Origin: Xylona heveae TC161 | Lineage: Eukaryota; Ascomycota; Xylonomycetes; Xylonales; Xylonaceae | Direction: 5' to 3' | DNA: 64,000 nucleotides | NCBI RefSeq assembly: GCF_001619985.1 | Contig: NW_017264195.1 | Coordinates: forward strand, 2,294,001 to 2,358,000 | Shown: piece by piece, positions 48,625 to 60,706 of the stretch | Numbering within the stretch: position 1 is the first letter of the stretch | Layout of the letters: each line of letters begins with the position of its first letter | Program-made: the position numbers and the translations under genes | The notes under the pieces: model-generated | The model's database searches: none | What the model was told of the DNA's origin: nothing | What the model saw: the letters and a program-made list of their open reading frames with translations, nothing else

Positions 48625-48751
48625 AGAAGCAAAACCCAGCACGCAAAGATCCATCAAGGCCCTAAGAACATCTCACACTTCAGCGGAGACCCTTTCACTT
48701 AAACGGCGCCATCAAATTAGTAAAAGCCATTGGAACAAACCAAATCAAAGA
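47330..48751. other. intergenic with 44-nt poly-A tract
   Basis: Aquaglyceroporin promoter side and 3' flank of the UBA-like gene. No supported gene. A 44-nt A run lies at 48579-48622. Confidence 0.5.
48579..48622 (+). repeat. poly-A tract, 44 nt
   Basis: Longest homopolymer in the window, followed by GAAGAAG. It lies about 130 bp beyond the stop of the UBA-like gene. No element body or target-site duplication was recognised. Confidence 0.9.
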
Positions 48752-51700
48752 TTAAACCAAACGCGGACCCCTCTGCTCATAAGCCCGCTTCTCTTCCTCA
48801 ATCATATCCATAGCCTCCTCTAAATCGCCATTAGCTGCCTGAGCATAAATGGTGAGCCGTTCTGCGCCTCCTTGCAGCCCACTATCAAATCCAAGTGCTT
48901 TGAGGGTGTTCAAGCAGTCTCGCACTTTCGGGTCACGGATGGGCTCGTTTTCAGGACGGTTAATATGGAGGGGCTGGCGGCGATGCGCATGATCTCTTTG
49001 TGGCGCCGACAAGCCGTTGATGAGATCATTGCGTCCATCGTCATTTGCGTCTCCTCGTCCATGTCGATGTCCTCCTGAGAACGATCCGGTACGGCGGGTG
49101 CGCATTGTGGAATGATCAAAGATGCCTGCGCCGTGAGGCCGTAAAATCCGAACGGATTGGCTGTGCCCAAGAGGATGGGGGTGAGGGTGGGAATGATTGT
49201 GGTGTCCCCTGCGTCGAGCTTCTCTCTCAGCGGCAGGCGCGAAGCGAGTGCCATCGAATAGGGGATCAAACGGCCCAGCGAGCGTAGCGCCAGCCTTGGC
49301 TGGTCCAAGCTCAGCCGGACGAGGAGGCAACGGTTTGGCCGAAGGCTCAGCTTCCGCTTGATACTTGCCCTTTGCGGTATCAGTCTGATCGCCACGAGAA
49401 TTTTCAGACTGGGGCATGGAAGTTCTTCCCTCCTCACGTGCAACAGAGGAGAATGGATTCTTGGAAGCCTTCTTCTTGCCGTAATTTTGCGGGATGAGAG
49501 TTTCCATTGATGGCAGAGGTGGGAAGCGCGGCAGTCCCTCGTTGGTAGACTTCTCGAATTGTGACAAGGAAGGAAAGCGTGACATTTCCAATTGAGACAA
49601 GCGATCAATATCCTGAGACGCAGAAGCCAATGCTGCGTCCTTGTCAAGACTGACTGGACGGTTTGGGTTTATTTGTTCATCATTAAATCCAAACCGGGAA
49701 GTATGGGCATGAGTTGGAGGTTGGGGCGCCGGCGCGGAAGATGGAAAAGTGTTCGTGGGCCGCAGAGGGGACCAAACAGGATCCGCCGTCACGGCCGCAT
49801 CCGCTCCTGGCGAAGGACGGCTCTCGTTAGGCTGAAAGCCTGGGTGCCATGGCCTTCGGTTCTTCAGAGACCTGAAAGGATGATTGTCAGATTCCAAGTC
49901 TCTGCCGCGAACTTCCCGGCCAAGATACAACGAAGACGGCAATGAGTCATCCGGTAGTCGAATTGGCCCATGTCTAGGTGAACTCGATGGGTGTATGAAC
50001 GAGGCACGACCAGTTCCTGTTGAAGTGGCGGCTGGAGAAAAGGGTGGAGAGCGACTATGTCTGCGGTCCCGAGGCTGATTGGCGAACGATACAGAGGGTC
50101 TCAAAGGATTCAAACTCCGATAGCCTCGGGGTGGCACAACATATTCATAAGGAAGACATGGCGCTCTTCGTGGACCAGGCCAGTGTCGCGAACCGAGGCG
50201 AATATCTCGTGGAGGTGAGAAATGCGCTCCGCCAACGGGGCAGACACGAGAGCGACGTAGCGGGCCGTGTGGATGAGTAGGTGTATGGCCACGCGGGGGT
50301 ATAGTCTTATCATCTACGGGGAGATCATCAGATGTCGGTCCTCTAGCGGGCAAATGTGACTCTCCGCCATTCGCAGATTGTGTTTGTGTACTGTTTTCAT
50401 CACTTTCGTCCACCCTGAATTCTCGTGGCGTCGGTGACTTGGCCCTTGGTGGGGTAACTGTGTAGAGGTCGTCGAACGCAGCATTTGATTGAGGGTTCTG
50501 AGGTGAAGGAGTGTCATGCATCGTCGAGCTTTGACCAGTGCCGGCGAATCCCTCCTCTGCATTGACCTCAGCAGTACGAGCCCCATGGGAATGACAATGC
50601 GGACGTCTGTTGTTAGCTGCCATCGCCAAAAGGCCCCTGCTAAATTGTGAAATTCCAAGTGCTACGGTTTTTAGACCTTCAAGAGGCGTGTCGGAGGTAT
50701 CTCCAATCCCTTGCGCGGCGGACTGATGCATAGATTGCGAAGCATCCTGAGCAGCATGTGCAAGGTTTTGCAAATGAGAACTAAAGCCATCCATGGCGTG
50801 CCTCATAACATGCTCAACAGTATGAGGAACCGTGCGATTGAGTCTGGCGAGTTGCTCCTGAGCGTGTGGCAGATTTTCCTTCAGCTCGTTGGCCAATAGT
50901 CCAGCAACGTCAACCATAGACTTTACCGCGAAGCCAACAACCTCAGCTGGATCTGACATTGGCTGGGGCATTGTATCCGTATGCGCAGTATTGTTCTCTG
51001 CTGCAGAGGGCTGGGTTTCATTCTCGGTTGACGGAACTCTTGTGGGATTGATATTAATATTACCAGCATCCTCTATTGTAAGCTTGGATAGCTCGGCTTC
51101 GAAGAGTTCAAGCAAAGGCCTCTGGTCGCTTTCTGAGGTTGTTGCCTGTGGGAGAGGCTCAGGTGCATCGAAAGATGATGTTTGTTTTCCATACGAGGCC
51201 CATCGATTGTGGTGTTGTGCCATTTCCGTTTCAGAATTAGGCAGATTTGTAGGAACGGCATGCATAGCATGGCTTGTATGAGATCGAAGCTTTTGTCCGG
51301 CTTCCTGGGCCTATAAGCTCGCGTTAGCAGGATAATTCATCTTGAGATTGGAACCTTCCTACCAGTCGGTGTCCTTGCGCTGTCAAATTCTTCAACGGTG
51401 TATCATCCACAGGCTTGGGAGAAACATGCCTAAGCAATGGTGTGGTTTCTCTTGCCAGCTCATCCTGCTCAGGCTCTGAGCCTTCCTCACGTGCAAAGCC
51501 TGGGTCTTTCGCCTCACTTGAACGCTCGGAGAGCGACCAGGCTTGTGCCAACGGGGGCTCAGTTGCTTCAAAGTAACGTGAGCGCTCATTATCTAAGGGT
51601 TCATCACTCATGGATGCTGGGTCCTCATGGTTGACGACCGTAGTGTTCTTATCATATATATCATCCACTTTGGCTGGGCAAATTTGCAGGAATTCCTCAG

Positions 51701-52216
51701 GCGTTTCGAGCTCTTTCGGTCGAGCAGTAAGTCCCTTTGCTGTTGCCGATGTCGTTCGCCATATTTCTATGACTTCATTGGTGCGATTAATCTCAAATAC
51801 ATGCGTGTTGTTTGCCTCTGCAGCTGCAGGAGTTTCGGCGGCCGGTGAAGCGTTAGGATAAGCTCCAGGCAAAGAGCGACGTGATGATCGCATCCATCGT
51901 GGTAATGGTTCATCTAGGCGCTGAACAAGTTCGAGAGACGAGCCAATCTGTGGAAGTACTGTTAAGCGCCACCAGAGCCAGTAATTAAACAGAAAAGAAT
52001 ACTTACAGTCACAATTTCCCCATCGTCTTCATCCATGTATCTCAAAGCAGCATCGCGCGATCGTGATAGAATATTGTCATAGACAGATTCCGATATATGG
52101 ATAATATCCATATTCTCATCGTAGCTTGGAGGCGAGGATGTAAAATCATCTCCGAAATCTGGACCTGACGGGTTTTCAGACGCCCAAAGGCGTTGAATAC
52201 GGAACGGAGGAAGCAT
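48752..52216 (-). CDS. large PB1-like / UBA-like domain protein
   Basis: Predicted 1117 aa from exons 52216-52007, 51947-51363, 51310-48752 (introns 59 and 52 nt), joining DDGEIVT-IGSSLELVQRLDEP and LTAQGHRL-AQEAGQKLRSH. The N terminus (about 40-90) resembles the acidic OPCA half of a PB1 domain: YMDEDDGEIVTIGSSLEL. The C terminus (about 1060-1110) looks like a UBA fold: DCLNTLKALGFDSGLQGG followed by AANGDLEEAMDMIEEE. Between them are an amphipathic helical region (about 330-430, LANELKENLPHAQEQLARLN) and long Pro/Ser/Arg/His-rich disorder. No ZZ finger was seen. The frame is open about 110 nt above 52216 without an ATG, so an upstream exon is possible; 52216 is the first in-frame ATG. Role inferred: ubiquitin-binding adaptor; not a recognised named gene. 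Confidence 0.75.
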
Positions 52217-53015
52217 CTCTGCTGCAGGACAAGAGATGGAGATTTGGTAGGGTAAAGGAGCAGTAGAGTGGCGGGTTCGATTAAAGGAAACCTCAACACT
52301 AACGCCCAAAGACAAAATCTCAAGCGTTGAATCTCAAAGTGAATAGCTCACAGAAAGAAAAGACGAGGGTCTCAAAAAAGAAGCAAGCGTCCAGCGTGCG
52401 TAAGCTCAGAAACGAAAGATAACTCCCAGGTGGTGAAGCAATGGTCGAGCAGGCAGGTGGCAATCAGGAAAATGTCAGTCACCATGAAACAATAGGTTGT
52501 ATAACAACAGCAACAGTCAAAAGAAAAAAAGAGCACAATTCAAGAGATGGTTTCTTTGAAGCTTCGAAGAAAAGTTGGAGTTACGAAAGGAGCTACCTAG
52601 GTTTGACTGCTGGCTGGAGCTCCAGGCAACAGTGGATTGTCAAATAAGTCTCGGCTGAGCTGACGCGGGCGAGAGTTGTCGTTGTCGTCTCCTCGTCTAT
52701 CTTCCAGCGCCAGCGGGGTTGTGGTCCGTGCATCGGCAGACCTGATGATGGTTAGCTGGCCAAATATAGCCTAGTGCCCGCAGCTAACTCATGCAGGTTT
52801 TCCAGCTCTTGGCAATCCGGTAATAATGATCCATTACCTCTTCTGATACGACAACAGCTACGTTCATGGACTGCTAGGGAGGCAATAGTTTAGTGATCTT
52901 CTTCATTCTCTTGATTTTCGCTAGTAAACGCTAAATGCAGGCACCTAACAATATTGAACACAACCTCAATGCCGTCATAGATCGTGATCATTTCAGTATA
53001 GACCTGAATCTAAAC
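52217..53015. other. intergenic
   Basis: Promoter side of the UBA-like gene and 3' flank of the JmjC gene. No gene seen. Confidence 0.5.
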
Positions 53016-55759
53016 CTATCGCCCTTCTTCCTTGACGGCTTCATTCCTCCGTCTCATACCTTCGGCCACGTCTGCCAGCCGAAGCCAGCAGTACACTAGA
53101 CTATTGTAAAGCTGCAACACATCTTCCTTCTTTGCAAGATTTGCATCCTTCTTTGATGTTCTGCCGCATCTTTGTGGCTTTCCCCCCTCCATTTCGATTT
53201 GCTCGTGGTACTCATAATTAGCCGCAAGATCGCGAAACGACTTCATGATGTCTGCACACACGTAAATTCGTTCAGGAGAAATAAAGTCCACAGCAACTTT
53301 GATACAACTTCTCCCATTAGCGACCTGATGAGCACAGCCGGCGGGAATTAGGACTGCATCGCCAGGCTCTTGGAATATTCGAAAAGACTTTGTGTAGCCC
53401 CATTCCTCCGAATCAAGTACTTTAAGATCAGCATCGGTCAGGAAAAATAATTGGCGGTTGACGGGATCGTCTACTTTGAGGTCCTTGTACTTCTGACGCA
53501 GGAAACGGTTGAGAAACTGAGTACTGCGCGGTTCGAAAATGTCCCAGACCGCCGCTGGCTTGTCCGTCTGCTCGCTTCCCTCCTCACCTGATGACGTAGA
53601 AGCATAAACCATGATATTGATGGCATCTGTCACGTCAAGGTGAAGGTTGGTGGTGGCCCGCTCCTGTTGCATTTCCGGAGCACTCTTAAGAAATTGCGGT
53701 GCCGGATAAGCACAATACATCTGCAGAATAATTTAGTGCATGTCTCTCTAGAACAAGTAAGGACATTACCTTTGGACCCAAGTCCGGTTTGAGCATGTCA
53801 TCCTTAAAGTATGATGCGAGATTCAAATGACCCTTGCGGGACATGTGTTTTGGAAATGGTAATGCTTGCTCAAAGTCCTCGAACAGGGTGGGGAAATGAT
53901 CAGCAAAATCCGCATCTGGTGGCCAATCCTATAGCTCTATCAGCGAATATTCCTCTTATAAAATTAAAAGAAATTTTTACCTTCAATTTAACACTCCGTT
54001 GCTCCCACTTTAGTGTTTGCTGCATAAAACCTTCAAAAAACTCGCCAACTGTAGTCGGAGACGTATCGGTCTTGCTGGAAACACAGTCGACTAGAAAGCA
54101 ACTTTCCTTTCCATGGTCTCGAATAAAATGCTTTGGTGTCCAGGCTTGCTTGAACCGCATTAGCATACCTTGGAGAACAATTGGTGTCCCTCGTCTTGGA
54201 TCCCCGTCTGAATGCCATATTGAGCGAAACGTATTTTCGTCGAGGATGCCATCTCCAGACTGAAACAGGTATTTGCAGACACGCAAATGGTGATCTCCTA
54301 CAGCGGTGCTGCATTCGACTATGCTCTTAGGCTCAGGTTTCGTTTCGAAGCTAACGTGCTCTTGCGCGACAGCTGATGCCAGTCCATGAAGCCAATCGAT
54401 CTTGGATTTTGTCGATCTGCATATCAGCACAAACTGCGCCCTAGTGTGCCGTTTGCGACTTGCACATCTGTCATATCTTGGTACGAACATGTATGCTTCT
54501 TCTTCACTCTTGGTGAGTCCCTCCCCATGAGGCCGCGGATCCCATTCTTCCCAGCAGTCCAGGCAGATCTCAGTTCCACACGCAACACACATCCATGAAC
54601 ACAAAAAGCATGCTCCGCCACAAGCGTCACAGACAATACGTTCTCCTGGCTCGGGTTTGCGAAATATAATAGGTGAAGATTTAAGTGCCGGCGTAGGTCC
54701 GGTGCCATCTTCAGACCCACCTGCAGTCAGATACCGAAAGATCTTTGACAGAATCCCTTGCAAAGCGGGTGCTGTCATTTGAAGCAGATATTCTGCATCT
54801 TCGGCTTTGGTAAGTTTTGGTTGTTTATCTGAGGAACTCGCTTCGCCTTGGCCTTGGCCTTTAGTGGAGTCCTGTTTCGACTCCGCTGGATCTTGATCAT
54901 GCCAGTTGCCAACAAGGACCCACTGCCTTAGATCTGGCTGCTCGCGATCCTTGAAGCCTTTCAACACAGGCTGATAATTTTTAAGGGCCTGTGAAGTACC
55001 AGATTTCCTCACTCTGCTCCCCTTTGGAATTGCTTCAATTCCGAGATCTGACTGCGACACCGCTCTCCTGCTTCGCTTCGACCGGCGTCCCAAGTCTTCT
55101 TCTTCCTTTCCATCAATGCTTTCTTCACGCTTTCGTTTCCCAATTTCCTTGCCCTCTCTTACACCATCTTCATCCATCTCTCGCGAAGCTCCATCTTGCA
55201 CTATACCCCCGACAGGCGCAAACGCTCTAACGCCCTGGAACCGACAGCCTCCACCACCCGCTAGCTTCTCAATGCAAGTCCGACACTTGGGCACAATTCC
55301 ACCCGTCAGGCTCCAATGGTCTGACGGATGCGTCGAAAAGCTATTGCATGTCTTTGCCTGCACCAGGTAGTATTGATCTGTAGCCTGTTTGGCTATGATC
55401 CGATCTACTGGGGGAAAGGATCTGGACAATGACGGTGTATATGGTTGAGCAGACCTGTCAATGCGGTGGATATTCTTCTTCTTATTATTGGCAGCACTGC
55501 CATTCGGCGGGTTTGATTTCTGGCCAGCGCTCTGTTGTGGTGAGATCCCATGTTCAGTTGCTCCGTGTCTTCGAATTGCGGGGGGTTCGTTGGGCTCATC
55601 CCTCAGTGCAGGTTCAGAAAAGGGTTGACTCTTCAATAAAATTCTATCATTTGTGTCCTCTTCGCCGGTCATTGATGCAACTTGATTATCCATTTTTGAG
55701 TTTTCTGTGTTCTGGTGATCTTGAAGTGCTGGAAGTGCTGGAATGGGGGGAAAAACCAT
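53016..55759 (-). CDS. KDM3/Hairless-type JmjC histone lysine demethylase
   Basis: Fe(II)- and 2-oxoglutarate-dependent JmjC protein resembling the JMJD1/KDM3 group, which removes H3K9 methyl marks in other organisms; nuclear. Predicted 880 aa from exons 55759-53981, 53928-53770, 53720-53016 (introns 52 and 49 nt). Seen: basic N-terminal half with RKREES and RRSKRSRR; a Cys-rich zinc module at about 373-402 (CDACGGACFLCSWMCVACG and CLDCWEEW); JmjC core DWPPDADF, FPKHMSRKGHLNLASYF, DLGPKMYCAYPAP. Iron ligands are intact: His 673 and Asp 675 in LHLDVTD, His 777 in PAGCAHQV. A 2OG-binding Lys is likely in SCIKVAVDF. The frame is open further upstream (to about 55891) without an ATG, so 55759 is the first ATG start. 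Confidence 0.9.
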
Positions 55760-56128
55760 GGGTGAGCAAGCGGCGGCAGAAGCTTCCGACGAAGGAAATG
55801 ACACTCGGAATTGTGAATTGCAAGAGAAGAAAATATTATTTATATGCTTGCGCAATTGGTCGAAGGAATCATGATTCCCCAAGATATTCACTCGCTCATA
55901 AAATGCAGTGTCTGTATACTTCTATCCAGAATCCTTTTCCATTGTTGTAGTCCGCCAGACGCCAAAACGCCTCGAATTAACCTCGCTTCTCGCACGCGCC
56001 GCTCGGCTAATTAATCGTCTGCATGCCATTTTACAGTTCCTGGTTCCCCAAGTTTAGCCAGAACGCTAAGATAAAGGTCGTTATCGATAAACGTCTCATG
56101 CAGTACGAAAATAACGGTCCATGCGAGT
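55760..56128. promoter_or_regulatory. promoter region of the JmjC gene
   Basis: Contains the palindrome-centred 16-mer gtcgttatcgataaac at 56077-56092, also found at 60562-60577 upstream of the NRPS-like gene. No other site recognised. Confidence 0.4.
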
Positions 56129-59100
56129 CTAGAACTTCCATTGCTCAAGCCAAATCTTCATCCAGTCCGGGTTGACAGGCTCCAATTTATTAAGTGTCGC
56201 ACTCTTTGCCGTTGTCTTGCCGGTCTGGAGAACGCTAGTCGCTCGGCCGGATTCTCCAGCTTGATGCGCAGCTTCAAAGAACTCCAGCAGTTTGACACCA
56301 GGGTTCTCATGCGCCTTCTCAGCACCGGTAGATTGAGCACTTTCACGGAGAAGCGCAAGCCATTTTTCGACCGGGACAATGTCAATGTCAGAGGAACTAG
56401 CCTCTGCAAGGTGGGCTTGGACTGTGGGAATCAGAATGTCCCACGAGGCTTTGTTTGGATTGACCAAATGATAGACTGAAGCCGCATTATGCTCCATATT
56501 CGGGGTCTTTTCATCCACATTTGTCTCCTCTGGGTCAATCAATTCAAGAACTATTCGTGCAAGAGTGTCAACTGGCAACCAATCCACTTGAGAAAATGCG
56601 CCAGGGAGAGACGAAGGCAGAGCTCGGAGATACTTTGAGCTTGCGATGATCGTCGGGAGCCATTCTTGCTTATTCCACATGCCCATTCTTTTCTCGACCG
56701 GGCCACCGACTTGACCAACACGGCAAACTGTAGAAGGGATCCTGGAAATCCTGTGTGCTCGGTCGAGTAAACGCTCTCCAATGTATTTCGATTCGCCATA
56801 CCCCATTTCTTCAGGCACATTGAAGTCTGTAATAGTCTCCTCCGGAACAGAACCCTTGTAAAGCGCTGCCCAATTCATGACAGTAGAAATGCTAGAGATG
56901 AAATACAGCCGAGTGCTGTGAGCTGATTGGATGGAGAAATCGATCAAAGAGCGAACTCCTTGGATGTGAACCTTCTCAAAAGATTCGACGGGAAGATTGA
57001 AGTCGACTTGCCACGCGTTATGGATGAAATCAGTTGTTTCGTCTAGAAGCTGAGAATAGCGCTCTTGGGAGAGCCCAAACCGGGGCTTGGAAAAGTCTGT
57101 GAGCAGAAATTCGACCCTCTCAGAAGTCCATTTGGCGCGAAGGCCCCGCTCTACATTAGATTGCTTCTGCCTTTCTGATGCACTTGCAGATCGGTTCAAA
57201 CAATATATTTTCTGAACCCTCTTGCTATTCAGTAGGGCATCCAAAAGGTACGATCCTAGAGATCCGGTAGAGCCGGTCAAGGCGACCACAATGTTCTCTC
57301 TTGGCGTGGCGGGTATAGAGTCACGGCTCGGGAGATTGGCAGAATATCTGTCCAAGAGGGACTCCAGCTTACTGCTCCTAGATTGCAAGTCTCCGTTTTT
57401 AATTTCCTGCTCTGGATGAAGCAGTGTCCATACTGCATTCGTCAACCTAGCCAAAGTTGGATTCCGGTAGATCAGAGTCGTCGAAAGAGATTTGTCAACA
57501 CCTGCAACGTCTCGAAGACCAGACTTGAGAGAATTGAGTAGGGCGATGACCATGAGAGAATCCATTCCCAACGTGAACAAGTCATCATCGTCCGCAAACT
57601 CGTCCAATTTCGTGATTGAGATGAGCAGATCCCGGAGCGACTGCGCGAGTCTCGGCTTGTTTTCCACATTCATTGTTGCCGCTGGAAGCTCCTCGACTCC
57701 CTCATAAAGCTGTTCGATCTCTTCGGCAAAGAATTTATTCGTCTGTTGTCGCTGGATCGTGCCCTTGGGTGCTCTGAGGAAACTCTTGTCCCTTTTTGTG
57801 AACATGATGCGGTCCTTGGAGAGCTTTGCATATGAAGCTGCTTCGCTATTGGTTTGCTCAACTATGGGCCAGATGGCTTCCACGCGCTCGGCGTCTTCTT
57901 TGTCCCAAAGACTGGAATGAGGTTGAAGCTCGACTAAAAGAGCGGGCTGGAATTGAGCTTGCCCAACTACGAGAGCAGATCGAATGTCGGGGTGGTTACT
58001 GATAGCCTCTTCAATGTCGAGTGGGTTGATCTTCTCGCCATTAGATAATACAACAAGATCATCGGCTCGGCCACTGTACAGCCAAAGGTCTGGGACAGTC
58101 GGATGCGGCGTGTACAAATCCTTCATTGGGTATTCGACAGCATCCGGAAAGGTGTAGAAGAGACCCTGATGAAAAGGGGTATTTTCCTTCCGAACAATTA
58201 CCAACTCGGCCAAACCACCCTCTCGCGGCTTGAGAGAGACTCCTGCGGTAGGGTGAAAATGCTGATATCTCCAGTCCTTGCGACTTTTGTGCTCCAAAGA
58301 AGGAAGAAGAAACATTTCTGTAGATCCGATAAAGTTGCAGACGGTGCTCTTCGTTTGCAAAATGTCACCTGCTTCTTGCGACAGAGGGCCACCGCCATAA
58401 GAAATGAAATCGATTTCCCCGAGAGCATCCAAAAATTCCGGCGTTTTGCTCATGTCTTCAAGTATAGATGGAGCAACAAATATACCATTCGGCTTAGAAT
58501 TTCTAACAAGAGCCGCCGTCATGTCTGCATTTACCGGCCGACCAGGAGGTCCATAGATCAATACTGCTCGCATATAAACACTGAATCCCATCATGATCAT
58601 ACCAGCTGCCTGCAATAAAAACTAATTAGTCTCGCGCTTCATGAACAAGTCTTAAAGACTGCGTGACAGAGCGCGGTTTGGGGTTCCCTGAATGATCAGG
58701 GCCATTTTCGGTTCAACTTACGTGAAAAGCAGGCATGACCATCACCACTCGAGCATTTTTGAATATCCATGCTAAGGGCTTCAAACCACCCACGGGCTCC
58801 AGAGAGTTCACCGTGTCACAAGTGGCAAACAAACCATGCTTCACAACGATGGGTTTCGGCAGCCCGGTTGAGCCTGATGTATGTAGAACAAAAAAGGGTT
58901 TGTCGCGAGCCGATTCGAAGTCCTCGTCAAAGGGATAATGTGGGACGGACGTAGCATGGAGCAATTCCTCGAGCTCAGGGACAACTAATGACCGAAGTTT
59001 GCTCTCCTCCAAAATATCATCCACTCGCATTGATCGAGCATAGAGGAATGAAGTGCAACCGGTAGCTTTGAACAACGACAAATGTCCCTCTAGGGAGTTC

Positions 59101-59466
59101 CGCGGCGAAGTAAACAGAACCTTACGATCGTTAGAGGAGCACTGGCTGCCGTTGGAATTCCTTATTTTGGCTACTCACTTTATATCCCGCTTTATTCGCT
59201 CCAACAGCCATAATACTATACCGAAAATCGTTCGGGCCCACGTATGCAATTGTCTCGGAGGTCTTGCTTTTGCCCAAATGCCATTCAAGCCACCAGGCAC
59301 ATCTATCGATAGCTCTGGCAAAGTCTGCGTATGAAATATCAATGAAGCCATCGACAGGGTCTACTGTCTTCGTTCTGGATGCGACTGGAGCCTGAGGCTC
59401 GCTGCGAGCAATTTCATCAGTGAGGACTGGCAGCAATCTCTGACCATATCGAGGTTGGGCGGCCAT
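56129..59466 (-). CDS. NRPS-like A-T-R enzyme (adenylation, carrier, thioester reductase)
   Basis: Adenylate-forming reductase: activates a carboxylic or amino acid with ATP, loads it on a phosphopantetheine arm and releases it as aldehyde or alcohol with NADPH. Predicted 1055 aa from exons 59466-59179, 59120-58722, 58609-56129 (introns 58 and 112 nt, phase 0). A domain about 1-540: HTSGSTGLPKP (177-187), NFIGSTE, YSGRADDLVV, GEKINPLDIE. T domain about 545-625, with the carrier Ser at about 580 in LFTLGMDSLMV. R domain about 660-1055: VVALTGSTGSLGSYLLDALL (from about 672) and MGYGESKYIGERLL with the catalytic Tyr/Lys. There is no condensation domain. The Lys of A10 is likely in RAPKGTIQR. It is not the Lys2 aminoadipate reductase, which is longer; the substrate cannot be read by eye. 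Confidence 0.92.
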
Positions 59467-59674
59467 CTTTGTAGTCTGGTCACAAAATATAAATCTCCAA
59501 ATTTATAAAACCAAAGCTCGATGCCGCTGCTTTGGGGCCAGGTAAAGAACTTGAATTGCGATTTGAATAGTTGTAACGAGCGCACAAAGCGTCTCTTATA
59601 TACAGCTTCTTCGTCTATTTCACTGGAATTATAAATGGCTGTTGGGCCTCCTTTCTGCTATCCATGACATCTCA

Positions 59675-59842
59675 CTAAACAAAATCAGACGGAGAGGTGC
59701 CGAGGTCAGCATCCGCGATCTTATCTCGGGCCTTTCGAAAGCCCGTTCGCCGTGAGACAAGTCCGTTCAAAATTGCTTGCATAATTTGCCCCGCAATTGC
59801 TGCCCCCGCAAGTGCGGTGTCGCTTTGTTTCATGATTGCCAT
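59675..59842 (-). CDS. possible small open reading frame, 55 codons
   Basis: Starts MAIMKQSDTALAGAAIAGQI and ends TSPSDFV before TAG, with an amphipathic Ala/Gly-rich first half and a basic second half. Codon choice looks gene-like, and the frame stays open for about 25 codons upstream of the ATG (a stop precedes it), so it could also be a last exon. No family recognised. It lies 209 bp upstream of the NRPS-like start codon on the same strand. It may be chance. Confidence 0.2.
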   Translation of the reverse strand: MAIMKQSDTALAGAAIAGQIMQAILNGLVSRRTGFRKARDKIADADLGTSPSDFV

Positions 59843-60696
59843 TACAAGGATGTTGCGTGTAACTGACGTTAATGGACGGCAATTATTGTTGGTCAGATAT
59901 GGGTCCCTCTGCTGGTGAGATTATTGCCCCTGGCTGGCAGGAGTCGGATATAGAAGGTGTGGCGTTGCAGCTCGGCCCGCGTGGCCGTGACGCTTCCAAA
60001 GAAGAGAACGAGGCGGAACTTCTCCGCCCCGAGACTCCTCTGAAGAAGGGGGGAAAAGGCAGTTGGTCGTTCTTGAGATCATTTGTGGATCAACAAATCA
60101 TGTCTCTGGGTAGGGATCCCAAATGTGGTAATTTGGCATGCGTGGAGGATGAACGCATTAAAAAAAGGGTCCTTCCCACGCATATGCACATGCAGCAGTT
60201 TTGTGACGTCGACGGCAAAGCAGAGTAGTTCCCCTCTTGGCAAAGGGTCATCCCACGACGTGGCTCTCTCATATTGAATGGTGAATACGAGCTTAATCTG
60301 TTCGAACAGGGAAACCCCTTTCCGATGGCCGGTTATACGGCAAGGAAAAGGATGTCGACCTCGGATTTAAGAGGGTTGTTGTCAAAATTGGGACATTCTG
60401 ATTGCAGGGACTTTCTTGTATCGGCCGAGTTCTCAATTAGGTGGTTTGGAATTTTAATGGCCTATTTTGATCAGCGCGGAAGCTCAAAGACACAAGATTG
60501 GGCAAATTTCTACCATTTTGGCGCGAAGTATCCATCGTAACAGTAGTCTCAAAACATACTCGTCGTTATCGATAAACCCTGAAGAACGGTCGTGTCACCG
60601 TTTCTGCATTAGGGGGTCGTGATTAGTGTTGAGCCTCGGTTCATGCATGGTTTCTCCGGTCGGACATCCGACCCATCCACATATGCAGTAACCCCC

Positions 60697-60706
60697 NNNN
60701 NNNNNN
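60697..60706. other. assembly gap (10 N)
   Basis: Ten N with five C before and at least nine C after. A poly-C run has probably broken the assembly; the true gap length is unknown. Confidence 0.95.

Noticed and set aside
59872-60228. 118-codon plus-strand open frame
   Set aside because: No domain recognised and no support beyond length; kept only as part of the spacer.
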